Assembly (NCBI RefSeq): GCF_001613465.1
Contig: NZ_BDCK01000049.1
Span: 1 to 64,000 of the forward strand
Origin: Nocardia niwae NBRC 108934 = DSM 45340
Lineage (GTDB): Bacteria > Actinomycetota > Actinomycetes > Mycobacteriales > Mycobacteriaceae
Reading direction: 5' to 3'
DNA length: 64,000 bases
The notes beneath the pieces are model-generated. The model saw nothing but the letters and a program-made list of their open reading frames with translations. It was not told where the DNA came from and searched no databases. The first letter of the stretch is position 1, and each line of letters begins with the position of its first letter. Below, piece after piece: positions 50,044-58,190 of the stretch. A program made the translations under genes and the position numbers.

Positions 50044-50802
50044 ATGCCGTCCCCACGAACCAAGCCGCAACCTTTGTCGGACAGCGAGATTCAACAGATC
50101 GCCACGGACATAGCCGGTGGCCGCCCGCCCATGGTGTGGTTCACCGCCGCCGCGGTCGGCGTTCCGGAGGGGCGCTCGGGCAAGGTGATCGCACTCGGTG
50201 ACCCGGCCGACGGTGACTTCCTGCAGGTCCGGCCGACCGGATCGAAGGATGTACTGTCCTTCTCTCCCGTCGAGGTGACCTTGACCAAGCCGCCGCGAGG
50301 GGCGGCGGGCGCCACTGCCCAGCCGAAGTCGACAAGGAAGGAATCTTCTGTGACCCAGTCGTCGACCACGACGAGCACCACCGCGCAACCCGAGCAGGCG
50401 AGCGCACCCGAACCCGCTGCCACCCCGAAGCCCGCCGAGGCGTCCGGGGAAGCAGGCCGAGCAGGCAGCGCGAGCAAGCAGGTCCCGGCCGCGCCGGCGC
50501 CCAAGCCCGCCAAAGCTGCTGCCGCCCGCAAGCCCAAGGCGCCCGAGGTCACCGTGACGCTCACCGGCACCGCCGACGGCGAGTGGTCGATCGACGTCGT
50601 CAGCGGCAAGAAGCGCACCCTGCGCGGTATCCCGGTGGCCGGCTCCGCCGTGGCGCAGGCGGCGAAGATCCTGCATCCCGAGGTCGCCGAGGTGGTCTCC
50701 GGGGTCCTGGAGGCATTGCGCGGGGTGCAGGAGGCCAAAGTGCAGCAGTTACAGGCCGAGCTCGAGGAGGCCAGGCGCCTGCTCGACGAGCTCAGCGACT
50801 GA
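50044..50802 (+). CDS. DUF6319-like low-complexity protein
   Basis: A 252-aa protein in three parts. A folded start (LSDSEIQQIATDIAGGRPPMVWFTAAAVG ... LQVRPTGSKDVLSFSPVEV, about 8-78) is followed by an Ala/Pro/Lys/Thr/Ser-rich disordered middle (about 80-165). The conserved end has VTVTLTGTADGEWSIDVVSG, KKRTLRGIPVAGSAVAQAA and a coiled-coil VQQLQAELEEARRLLDEL. The arrangement fits actinobacterial DUF6319 proteins, whose role is unknown; a nucleoid- or division-associated role is only a guess. GGAG precedes ATG 50044. Its 3' end overlaps the convergent diguanylate cyclase gene by 11 bp. Confidence 0.72.
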   Translation: MPSPRTKPQPLSDSEIQQIATDIAGGRPPMVWFTAAAVGVPEGRSGKVIALGDPADGDFLQVRPTGSKDVLSFSPVEVTLTKPPRGAAGATAQPKSTRKESSVTQSSTTTSTTAQPEQASAPEPAATPKPAEASGEAGRAGSASKQVPAAPAPKPAKAAAARKPKAPEVTVTLTGTADGEWSIDVVSGKKRTLRGIPVAGSAVAQAAKILHPEVAEVVSGVLEALRGVQEAKVQQLQAELEEARRLLDELSD

Positions 50803-52336
50803 GTCGGACCGCGGGACTGGCGGATCGGGCGGCGGTGCGCCAGATCCGGCGTTCGCTGTCCGGCGGCGCGTGCCGCACGTCGTCGTGGAACGCGTAGCCG
50901 AGCGAGGACTGCTTCGCGTGGTACATGGCCGCGTCCGCGTCTCGCAGCAGACTGTGCATGTCGGTGTCCGAGCTGCGCGGACCGACGCACGCCACGCCGA
51001 CGCTCGCGGTGATCGGAATCTCGCCCGCGCTCAGCCCGAACGGCCGGACGAACGCGCCGAGCAGCCGTTCGGCCAGCACGGCCGCCTCCGGCCGGGCGAG
51101 CGGCGCGAGCACGACGAATTCGTCGCCGCCGTAGCGGGTCACCACGTCCTCGCGGCGCACCACCCGCCGGATCCGGGCCGCCGCTGTCGCGATCAGTTCG
51201 TCGCCGACGGAGTGGCCGTAGCTGTCGTTGACTCGCTTGAACCCGTCGAGGTCGATGAACAGCAGGCAGATCGGCTGCTCGGCCCACAGTTCGCCGCGCT
51301 GCCGCAGAGCGCGCAGCAGCGCGGCCCGATTCAGCAAACCGGTCAGCATGTCGTGTTCGGCCTGATATTGCGCGCGCCGCTCGCTGCGCGCGCTGCGTAC
51401 GATCGCGCGCTCGCTGCGCACCAGCATGCCGATCAGCAACAGCGCGAACAGCGATGACACCACCGCGCGGTCGAGCGGCCGCAGGCTGGACCCGACGACC
51501 GGAACGAGCGAGGCCACGATCAGCGCGATCGCGATGAGGCTGGCGCGTTGTCTGGAGTGGTGCGGGTGGATGCGCCGCGGCATACCGAGCGTGGCCATGG
51601 TCGGATGCAGCGCCGCGACGCCCACGGTGGCGTAGGCGGCGAGCAGCGGAGCCACCAGCACCTCGTGCCCGAGCGCGGTCGCGCCCGCGGTCTCCAGGCT
51701 GTAGCCCAGGTCGCTGAGCAGCACCGCGACCAGTCCGGTGTGCAACAGCCACAGCGAGGTCTCCGCGCGGGCCGCGGTGGCCATGGATTGCGCTACCAAG
51801 GTGAGCAGCAGTGCGTCGAGCACCGGGTAGGTCCCCGCCACGAGCGCGTCCAGGCCCGTCGCGGTGGACTGCAGAATCGGAGAGATGAGGAAGGTCCACG
51901 AGGCGAGCAGCGCGCCGAGCCCGATGAGAGCCGAGTCCAGCATCAGGTCGTAGTTGCCGTGCACCTGGCGCGGCCACAGCCAGAGCAGCGCGGCGACGCC
52001 GACACCGAGATAACCGAGCAGGGTGAACGCGTCGTCGAGCGGGTGGACCGCGTGGTCGCCGACGTCACGCAGCGTGGTGCCGGTGGCGAACAATACCGCC
52101 GAGCCGGACAGCAGATACCACGGCAGCGGATGCGCGGGCCGGTGCGTGCGCACCCCGGCGGCGACCATGGCGACGGTCGCGCCGACGATGACCACCATCG
52201 TCACGAATGTCACCAGCTGCGAGTCGAGCGCCAGGTGTACCGCGATCGCAGCTCCGCTTCCCCCCAGAAGCACCGCGTACCAGCCCGTTCCGATACTGCG
52301 CCGACAGATGGTCTGTGGCTGTTCACTGGGTGTCAT
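50792..52336 (-). CDS. membrane diguanylate cyclase (GGDEF)
   Basis: A 514-aa cyclase that makes c-di-GMP. The N-terminal 330 residues contain about eight to ten membrane helices (MASE-like sensor). The C-terminal GGDEF domain starts HDMLTGLLNRAALLRAL, and the active site is RYGGDEFVVLAPL (GGDEF about 403-407). The inhibitory I-site RRED stands five residues before GGDEF, so product feedback is likely kept. No EAL domain is present. AAGGGGGG precedes ATG 52336. Its end overlaps the DUF6319-like gene end by 11 bp on the opposite strand. Confidence 0.93.
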   Translation of the reverse strand: MTPSEQPQTICRRSIGTGWYAVLLGGSGAAIAVHLALDSQLVTFVTMVVIVGATVAMVAAGVRTHRPAHPLPWYLLSGSAVLFATGTTLRDVGDHAVHPLDDAFTLLGYLGVGVAALLWLWPRQVHGNYDLMLDSALIGLGALLASWTFLISPILQSTATGLDALVAGTYPVLDALLLTLVAQSMATAARAETSLWLLHTGLVAVLLSDLGYSLETAGATALGHEVLVAPLLAAYATVGVAALHPTMATLGMPRRIHPHHSRQRASLIAIALIVASLVPVVGSSLRPLDRAVVSSLFALLLIGMLVRSERAIVRSARSERRAQYQAEHDMLTGLLNRAALLRALRQRGELWAEQPICLLFIDLDGFKRVNDSYGHSVGDELIATAAARIRRVVRREDVVTRYGGDEFVVLAPLARPEAAVLAERLLGAFVRPFGLSAGEIPITASVGVACVGPRSSDTDMHSLLRDADAAMYHAKQSSLGYAFHDDVRHAPPDSERRIWRTAARSASPAVRLSR

Positions 52337-52860
52337 CAGCCCCCCTTGGTCGCTCCGTTCCCGGTGCACCGGGCCGCGTACTAGATCTGGGAATCCTCCA
52401 CCGCGACTTCGACGTTCGCCTGTTCGTCGAGCACCGCGCGGACGCTGTCGGCGAACGAGAACCGAGTGTTGTTGTACCAGCGGATGTCCTGACCGACCGC
52501 GCGCGCTCGGCAACGAATACCTGGACAACTGATTTGATCATGGCATGAAACGCCGCTGTTTCGCGGGCAGTTGGCGCAACAAGGGTGAAACCCGCCCCGC
52601 CACGTCTGCACGCGAAGATCGGCCGTGTCCGCCGGGAACTCCGCGGGATGCGGTACCTGTCGTGCGACGGCTTTCGGGCGCGGCCCGAACGTCTCGTGGT
52701 GCGGGTGGGATAACGCGCGCGGCTGGCATTTCGCGGGCCGGTCTCTTGTCGCGATCGACCGCGCGTCACGCCAGCCGGTCGAGCAGCCGAGCGCGCGGAG
52801 GGGAATGCTCGCGTGGCGTGTCTCGTACGCTGGCACCGACCGGAACAGCGAGGAGCGAGT
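52337..52860. other. intergenic region with possible minus-strand relic
   Basis: 524 bp. On the minus strand, 52381-52497 translates as VGQDIRWYNNTRFSFADSVR and ends EVAVEDSQI before a TAG. This has protein-like composition but no start or homologue I can name, and may be the tail of a lost gene. The rest (52500-52850) shows no reliable coding or regulatory sequence, apart from the GAGGAG site before galK. Confidence 0.4.
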
Positions 52861-53985
52861 GTGCGGACATGGGTGGCCCCGGGGCGGGTCAACATCATCG
52901 GTGAGCACACCGACTACAACGACGGCTACGTCCTGCCGATCGCGTTGCCCCTGGTGACGCGGTGTGCCGCGGCGCCGCGCACCGACGGGTCGGTGCGGGT
53001 CGGCTCTCGGCAGCGGCCCGGCGAGCCGGTGCTCGTCGCGGTGTCCGATCTCGCCGCGGAGCGGGCCAGGATGCCGGGGTGGGCGCGCTATCCGCTCGGT
53101 GTGGTCGCCGAGTTCATCCGGCGCGGGCACCGGATTCCCGGTGTGGATCTCGACCTCGACGGCGCGGTGCCGATCGGCGCGGGCCTGTCGTCCTCGGCGG
53201 CGCTGTCCTGCGCGGTGGCCATCGCGCTGCGTGATCTGTTCGCCCCCGGCCTGACCGACCGGACGTTGATCGATGTGGCCCGCGCCGCCGAGAACGATTA
53301 CGTCGGCGCGCCGACCGGCTTACTCGACCAGTCGGCCGCGATGCTGTGCACGGCCGGGCACGCGCTGTTGCTGGACGTACGGGCGTTCGCCGCCGACACC
53401 GCCGCGCCGCGCGGCAGCGGGCACGAGCAGATCCCCTTCGACCTGGCCGCTTTCGGACTCGAACTGCTGGTGATCGATACCGGACAACCGCACGAATTGG
53501 CCGACGGCCGCTACGCCGAGCGTCGCGACCAATGCGCCGCGGCGGCCACGGCGCTCGGCGCAGGCACCTTGCGGGACGTGACGGTGACCGATGTCGGCCG
53601 GATCGCCGACGACGTGCTGCGTCGCCGCGCCAGGCACGTGGTGACGGAGAACGCCAGGGTTCTCGCGGTTGCCGAGAAATTGCGGAGGAGCGCCGACCCG
53701 CGCGGTATCGGGCCGATCCTGACGGCGGGGCACGCCTCGCTGCGGGATGACTTCGAAGTGTCCACTCCGGCCCTCGACGCGGCGGTCGACGCCGCGCTCG
53801 CCGCCGGGGCGCACGGCGCGCGAATGGTCGGTGGCGGGTTCGGCGGAAGCGTCGTCGCGCTCGTGGACCAGGACCGCACCGCGACGGTGGTCGAGGCGGT
53901 GCGGCGGCGCTTCGCCGGCGAAGGCCTTCCCGAGCCGCGCACGTTCGTGGTGGTCCCAGCCGCCGGAGCGCACCGCATCGGCTGA
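52861..53985 (+). CDS. galK: galactokinase
   Basis: A 374-aa GHMP kinase that makes galactose-1-phosphate. The galactokinase signature GRVNIIGEHTDYNDG is at about 8-22. GHMP motif 2 is PIGAGLSSSAALSCA (about 105-119) and motif 3 is VGGGFGGSVVALV near the end. GTG 52861 is chosen because GAGGAG lies just upstream and the signature would otherwise be too far from the N-terminus; the N-terminus is short compared with E. coli GalK. A sodium:solute symporter follows 186 bp later, which suggests galactose uptake and phosphorylation together. Confidence 0.92.
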   Translation: MRTWVAPGRVNIIGEHTDYNDGYVLPIALPLVTRCAAAPRTDGSVRVGSRQRPGEPVLVAVSDLAAERARMPGWARYPLGVVAEFIRRGHRIPGVDLDLDGAVPIGAGLSSSAALSCAVAIALRDLFAPGLTDRTLIDVARAAENDYVGAPTGLLDQSAAMLCTAGHALLLDVRAFAADTAAPRGSGHEQIPFDLAAFGLELLVIDTGQPHELADGRYAERRDQCAAAATALGAGTLRDVTVTDVGRIADDVLRRRARHVVTENARVLAVAEKLRRSADPRGIGPILTAGHASLRDDFEVSTPALDAAVDAALAAGAHGARMVGGGFGGSVVALVDQDRTATVVEAVRRRFAGEGLPEPRTFVVVPAAGAHRIG

Positions 53986-54171
53986 GCGGCCGGTGCATTG
54001 TGCGCGAATGTACCCCGCGGTAGGGCATGATCACGCAGAGTGGTGTCAGCCGACACCATTCGGCGGGCGACGAGGAGGTCGCGCGCGCCGGGCAGGACCA
54101 GCACGACGCACGCTTTCGCACGACGAGCGATCTCGCTCGCCGCCCCGGTCGTACCCGCCAGGAGGAACGCT

Positions 54172-55932
54172 GTGCCGCTCGCCGAACCGTCCGTACTCGC
54201 CGCCGTGCCCGGCTGGCACGCGGCTGCCTCACCCCCGTACCCGGTAGCCGCCGAGACCCTCCGGCTGGACGCGCAGCCCGTCGATTACGCGCTGGTAGCG
54301 CTGTATTTCGTGTTCGTGCTCGGCATCGGTCTGCTGGCCAGGCAGCGCGTGTCCTCCAGCATCGATTTCTTCCTGTCCGGGCGCTCGCTGCCCGCCTGGG
54401 TGACCGGGCTGGCATTCATCTCCGCCAACCTCGGCGCGGTGGAGATCATGGGCATGTCCGCCAACGGCGCGGAATACGGGTTCCCGACCTTCCACTACTT
54501 CTGGATCGGCGCGGTGCCCGCCATGCTGTTCCTCGGCGTGGTGATGATGCCGTTCTATTACGGCTCCAAGGTGCGCAGTGTGCCGGAGTTCATGCGCCGC
54601 CGCTTCGGTACCGGAGCCCATCTGGTGAACGCGCTGAGCTTCGCCGTCGCCCAGATCCTCATCGCGGGGGTCAACCTGTACCTGCTCGGCTCGATCGTGA
54701 ACGTGCTGCTGGGCTGGCCACTGTGGGTCTCGGTGATCGTGGCCGCGGTGATCGTGCTGTCCTACATCACCCTCGGCGGTCTGTCGGCCGCGATCTACAA
54801 CGAGGTGCTGCAGTTCTTCGTCATCGTGGCCGCGCTGCTGCCGCTCACTCTGGTCGGCCTGCACAAGATCGGCGGCTGGGAGGGGCTGCGCGACAAGGTC
54901 TCCGCGTCACCGGGCGGTGCGGCACAGCTGGAATCCTGGCCGGGCAATGCGCTGAGCGGGTTCGGCAACGACTTCCTCTCGATTCTCGGCATCGTGTTCG
55001 GGCTGGGGTTCGTGCTCTCGTTCGGGTACTGGACCACGAACTTCGTCGAAGTACAGCGCGCGATGGCGACCCACTCCATCTCGGCGGCGCGGCGCACCCC
55101 CATCATCGGCGCCTACCCGAAGATGTTCATCCCGCTGATCGTGGTGATCCCCGGCATGATCAGCGCGGTGCTGGTGCCGCAGATGGCGGAGTACAAGGCG
55201 GCGGTGACCGCGAATCCGGACTTCGAGAGCGACACGACCTACAACCAGGCCCTGCTCTACCTGATGAAGGACGTCCTGCCCAACGGCCTGCTGGGGGTGG
55301 GTCTGGCCGGCCTGCTCGCGGCGTTCATGGCAGGCATGGCGGCCAACATCTCGGCGTTCAACACCGTCTTCAGCTATGACCTGTGGCAGCAGTACGTGCG
55401 GCGCGATCGCCCGGACGGCTACTACCTCGGCGTGGGCCGGCTGGCCACCGTCGGCGCGACCGTGGCCGCGATCTTCACCGCGTTCATCGCCTCCGGCTTC
55501 AGCAACATGATGGACTACCTGCAAACCCTGTTCAGCTTCTTCAACGCGCCGCTGTTCGCCACGTTCATCCTCGGCATGTTCTGGAAACGGATGACCCCCA
55601 CGGCGGGCTGGATGGGATTGGTCTCCGGAACAGGTTCGGCCATCGTCGTTTTCCTCCTGCACGAGGCGAAGGTGTTCGAGCTGTCCGGCCAAGGCGCCAG
55701 TTTCGTCGCGGCGGGTGTGGCGTTCGTGGTCGACATCGCGGTCAGCGTTGTCGTCACCCAGGTGACGGAGCCGAAGCCGGCGGCGGAACTGGTCGGGCTG
55801 GTCTACTCGGAGACGCCGAAGGAAGTCCGCACCGATCCCGAGGCCGGTTCGCTGCCCTGGTACCAGCGCCCGGTCCTGCTGGCGGGCATCGCGTTCGCGC
55901 TGGTCGTCGTGCTCAACATCGTCGTCGGATAA
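54172..55932 (+). CDS. sodium:solute symporter family transporter (SGLT-like)
   Basis: A 586-aa SSS-family permease with 13-14 membrane helices. Typical stretches are FLSGRSLPAWVTGLAFISANLGAVEIMGMSANGAEYG (first helices and the sodium/sugar site region), VNALSFAVAQILIAGVNLYLLGSI and LLAAFMAGMAANISAFNTVFSYDLWQ. Adjacent galK makes galactose or a similar sugar the most likely substrate. AGGAGGAACGCT decides GTG 54172 over an upstream in-frame GTG at 54040. A small membrane protein gene follows 12 bp after the stop. Confidence 0.92.
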   Translation: MPLAEPSVLAAVPGWHAAASPPYPVAAETLRLDAQPVDYALVALYFVFVLGIGLLARQRVSSSIDFFLSGRSLPAWVTGLAFISANLGAVEIMGMSANGAEYGFPTFHYFWIGAVPAMLFLGVVMMPFYYGSKVRSVPEFMRRRFGTGAHLVNALSFAVAQILIAGVNLYLLGSIVNVLLGWPLWVSVIVAAVIVLSYITLGGLSAAIYNEVLQFFVIVAALLPLTLVGLHKIGGWEGLRDKVSASPGGAAQLESWPGNALSGFGNDFLSILGIVFGLGFVLSFGYWTTNFVEVQRAMATHSISAARRTPIIGAYPKMFIPLIVVIPGMISAVLVPQMAEYKAAVTANPDFESDTTYNQALLYLMKDVLPNGLLGVGLAGLLAAFMAGMAANISAFNTVFSYDLWQQYVRRDRPDGYYLGVGRLATVGATVAAIFTAFIASGFSNMMDYLQTLFSFFNAPLFATFILGMFWKRMTPTAGWMGLVSGTGSAIVVFLLHEAKVFELSGQGASFVAAGVAFVVDIAVSVVVTQVTEPKPAAELVGLVYSETPKEVRTDPEAGSLPWYQRPVLLAGIAFALVVVLNIVVG

Positions 55933-55944
55933 GGAGACGCCGCA

Positions 55945-56196
55945 ATGCTTTTCGATATCCGCACCATCGTCGGCGCGTTGCTCGGGTGCTACGCGGTCGT
56001 CCTCGTGGTCACCGGGCTGGTGCACGACACCGCGGCCGAGCAGGCCAAGACCGGCGGAGTGAACGTGAATCTCTGGGCCGGGCTCGGCATGGGCGTGGTG
56101 GCGCTGGCCTTCGTGGCATGGGCGCTGCTGCGTCCGGTCCAGGTGCCGCCGGGATCGCACCCAGCAGACGCTGATGAGGAGCGCGACTCCGCCTGA
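55945..56196 (+). CDS. small two-helix membrane protein, symporter-linked
   Basis: An 83-aa protein with two hydrophobic helices (IVGALLGCYAVVLVVTGLV and NLWAGLGMGVVALAFVAWALL) and a charged tail (HPADADEERDS). AAGGAGAC precedes the ATG. It is 12 bp from the symporter gene and ends before the strong terminator at 56206, so it is the last gene of the galK-symporter transcript. It may be an accessory subunit of the transporter (inference). Confidence 0.75.
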   Translation: MLFDIRTIVGALLGCYAVVLVVTGLVHDTAAEQAKTGGVNVNLWAGLGMGVVALAFVAWALLRPVQVPPGSHPADADEERDSA

Positions 56197-56205
56197 GACG
56201 AACGA

Positions 56206-56232
56206 CGCCCCCTGGGGAATCCCCAGGGGGCG
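56206..56232. terminator. bidirectional terminator hairpin
   Basis: A 12-bp perfect stem CGCCCCCTGGGG / CCCCAGGGGGCG with an AAT loop lies between the small membrane protein gene (plus) and the SRPBCC gene (minus). Confidence 0.8.
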
Positions 56233-56245
56233 CAATTCGAACGGG

Positions 56246-56869
56246 TCAGACGCCCGGCGTACCGGTTCCGCCCGGCCATGTGCCGGTTCCGCCGGCGCCA
56301 GGAGTGCCGGTTCCGCCGACACCCGGGGTACCGGTTCCGCCCGCACCCGGCATGCCGGTTCCGCCGGCGCCGGGCCGGGGAGACGTGCCGCGTTCGGTCG
56401 CGGTACCACCGGCATCCGGACGCGGAATGTCACCGCGCCAAGCGCCGGTCTCGCGGCCCTGATGCTCGATGAAGTGCTTGAAGCGCTCCAGGTCACCGTT
56501 CACCCGGTGCTTGAGCACGCCGAGCTTGTCGGCGACGTTTTCCACGAACCCTTCCGGGTCGACATCCATCTGCGCGGTCACCCTGGTGTGGGTGTCGTCG
56601 AGCCGATGGAAGGTGACGACACCCGCGTGCTTGGGCCCGCTGTCGGACTTCCAGGCGACGCGTTCGTCGGGATGCTGCTCGGTGATGGTCGCGTCGAACT
56701 CCCGCGTCGACGGGCCGACATGGACACGCCAGTGCATATGCCGGTCATCGATCTGCTGTACCGCTTCGACACCCTCCATGAACTGCGGAAACGACTCGAA
56801 CTGCGTCCACTGGTTGTAGGCGGTGCGAACCGGTACCTCGACGTCCACCGTGGCGGCCATTGTGCTCAC
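56246..56869 (-). CDS. SRPBCC (cyclase/dehydrase-like) protein with Gly-Thr-Pro repeat tail
   Basis: A 207-aa protein. Residues 1-145 form an SRPBCC domain typical of actinobacterial coupled cyclase-like proteins (TVDVEVPVRTAYNQWTQFESFPQFMEGVEAV, HWRVHVGPSTREFDATI, GDLERFKHFIEHQGRETGAWRG). From about residue 167 it continues in 8-residue repeats of the type GAGGTGTP/GVGGTGTP. The tail is likely disordered. AAAGGGG precedes GTG 56869. Function unknown; such proteins may bind lipid-like ligands. Confidence 0.82.
   Translation of the reverse strand: MSTMAATVDVEVPVRTAYNQWTQFESFPQFMEGVEAVQQIDDRHMHWRVHVGPSTREFDATITEQHPDERVAWKSDSGPKHAGVVTFHRLDDTHTRVTAQMDVDPEGFVENVADKLGVLKHRVNGDLERFKHFIEHQGRETGAWRGDIPRPDAGGTATERGTSPRPGAGGTGMPGAGGTGTPGVGGTGTPGAGGTGTWPGGTGTPGV
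56249..56371 (-). repeat. 24-bp tandem repeats encoding Gly/Thr/Pro octapeptides
   Basis: About five units of an 8-residue repeat (GAGGTGMP, GAGGTGTP, GVGGTGTP, GAGGTGTWP and a partial) at the 3' end of the SRPBCC gene. Length is likely to vary between strains. Confidence 0.8.
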
Positions 56870-57259
56870 TTGCTACCCCTTTCCTCGCCCATCCGCACCA
56901 TCGCGCGTCCGGGCGTCTCTCGGTTGACAAGCGCTCCCTTGTGGGGCGACTCGGGACATTGGTCGACTACCCGGGCGATCAGGGCACAAACAGAGCCCCT
57001 CCGCCCCACCCCCGCCACCGCCCGTCGTCAACGCAGGTCACCGCCCAATTCGGGCGAATTCTTCCGTCGCACACGAGGTTCATGATCAACGGCACACGGC
57101 TGTGGCATTTCGCGAGCAGGCCCTCCACCATGCGCCGTTGATCGTGAAAACCGGCGGTGGGTGCGAGGACCACCCGAAATGTGCGAGGACGTGCGGGCGG
57201 AGCGTGGTCAGGGTTGAGGACGGACATACAACGGATCATCGAGTGAAGGAGGGTCACGA
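56870..57259. other. intergenic region with a long-spaced inverted repeat
   Basis: 390 bp between divergent genes. It holds a 10-bp inverted repeat GATCAACGGC / GCCGTTGATC (57084-57093 / 57134-57143) with a 40-nt gap, possibly a hairpin in the transcript or a paired operator. No ORF is convincing here. The gene at 57260 has a GAAGGAGGG ribosome-binding site. Confidence 0.5.
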
Positions 57260-57934
57260 ATGAAGCGAGTCGAGACTTTCGAAATGCCCACCCGGAGCGA
57301 GATGCGCGATCCCGAGGCCTTGAAGAAACGCATTCAAGGCTCCAACGGCGGCCGGGACGACGCGTACGGCGCCTATCAGCTCGCCTGCCTGATGGCCGCC
57401 GCCGAGGCGGAGGAGCACGGGAGCGACGACAACGCCTGTCTCGATCTCTTCGTCGACACGCTCCCGGGGATGTTGAACAACTTGGGCTTGAAACTCGACG
57501 TCCACGCGTACGGCGTGTGCCACATGGCGGACTTCGAGGCCGCCGATCACGGCGATGCATCGTCGATCTATTGGACCCTGTCCGGGTTCCGGGATCGGTC
57601 CCGCATCTACGAGGCCATCGCTTTCCCTTCCGGCACACCCGCGCCCTCCGGTTCGCTGATGGAGCAATACGACGATTGGTCGCAGAATGCCGCCACGGTA
57701 GCGGATGAGGAATCCAGTGACTCGGCGCGATTCGCCGCGTTCGTCGACTCGATGTCGCAATATCTGAACTCGTCCGGCAAGAAGTTCCCCGGCACCTCGT
57801 TCGGCTACTTCAACAGCGCGGGCGGCGAACTCTACACCCCCAGCATGGAAGCGACCAGAATGCTTTGGAACGTCGCCCCCTTGGGCTCCTACGACGGTCA
57901 CATGTACGAGTGCGTCACCGCCCTCCCGAAATGA
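57260..57934 (+). CDS. hypothetical protein, Nocardia-type
   Basis: A 224-aa soluble acidic protein with no family I can name. It contains an N-terminal helical part with DAYGAYQLACLMAAAEAEEHG, a central FVDTLPGMLNNLGLKLDVHAYGVCHMADFEAADHGDASSIYWTLSG, and a C-terminal SFGYFNSAGGELYTPSMEATRMLWNV. No signal peptide, membrane helix or catalytic motif is obvious. GAAGGAGGGTCACGA gives a strong ribosome-binding site for ATG 57260. The translation looks like a real folded protein. Role unknown. Confidence 0.68.
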   Translation: MKRVETFEMPTRSEMRDPEALKKRIQGSNGGRDDAYGAYQLACLMAAAEAEEHGSDDNACLDLFVDTLPGMLNNLGLKLDVHAYGVCHMADFEAADHGDASSIYWTLSGFRDRSRIYEAIAFPSGTPAPSGSLMEQYDDWSQNAATVADEESSDSARFAAFVDSMSQYLNSSGKKFPGTSFGYFNSAGGELYTPSMEATRMLWNVAPLGSYDGHMYECVTALPK

Positions 57935-58190
57935 GCTCGAGATCAACGGCACCTGACTGCGGCATCGTGCGGGGCACGTCCTCGGCTCTGCCTTCGGGCG
58001 TCCACACCGCCCTGGTCGACCGCCGACCTCCTGATACCGCAGCGAATCCGTTGGTCGAGCCCACCCGCAAGCTACGGTCCGGCATCGAGTGTCGATCTCG
58101 ATGCCGGGGCCGGGAGATGCCGCGTCGCTCCGACGCCTCGATGGCACCACGGAAATACCGTCACGTCTCACCTGCGTCGGGCTCGAGTCC

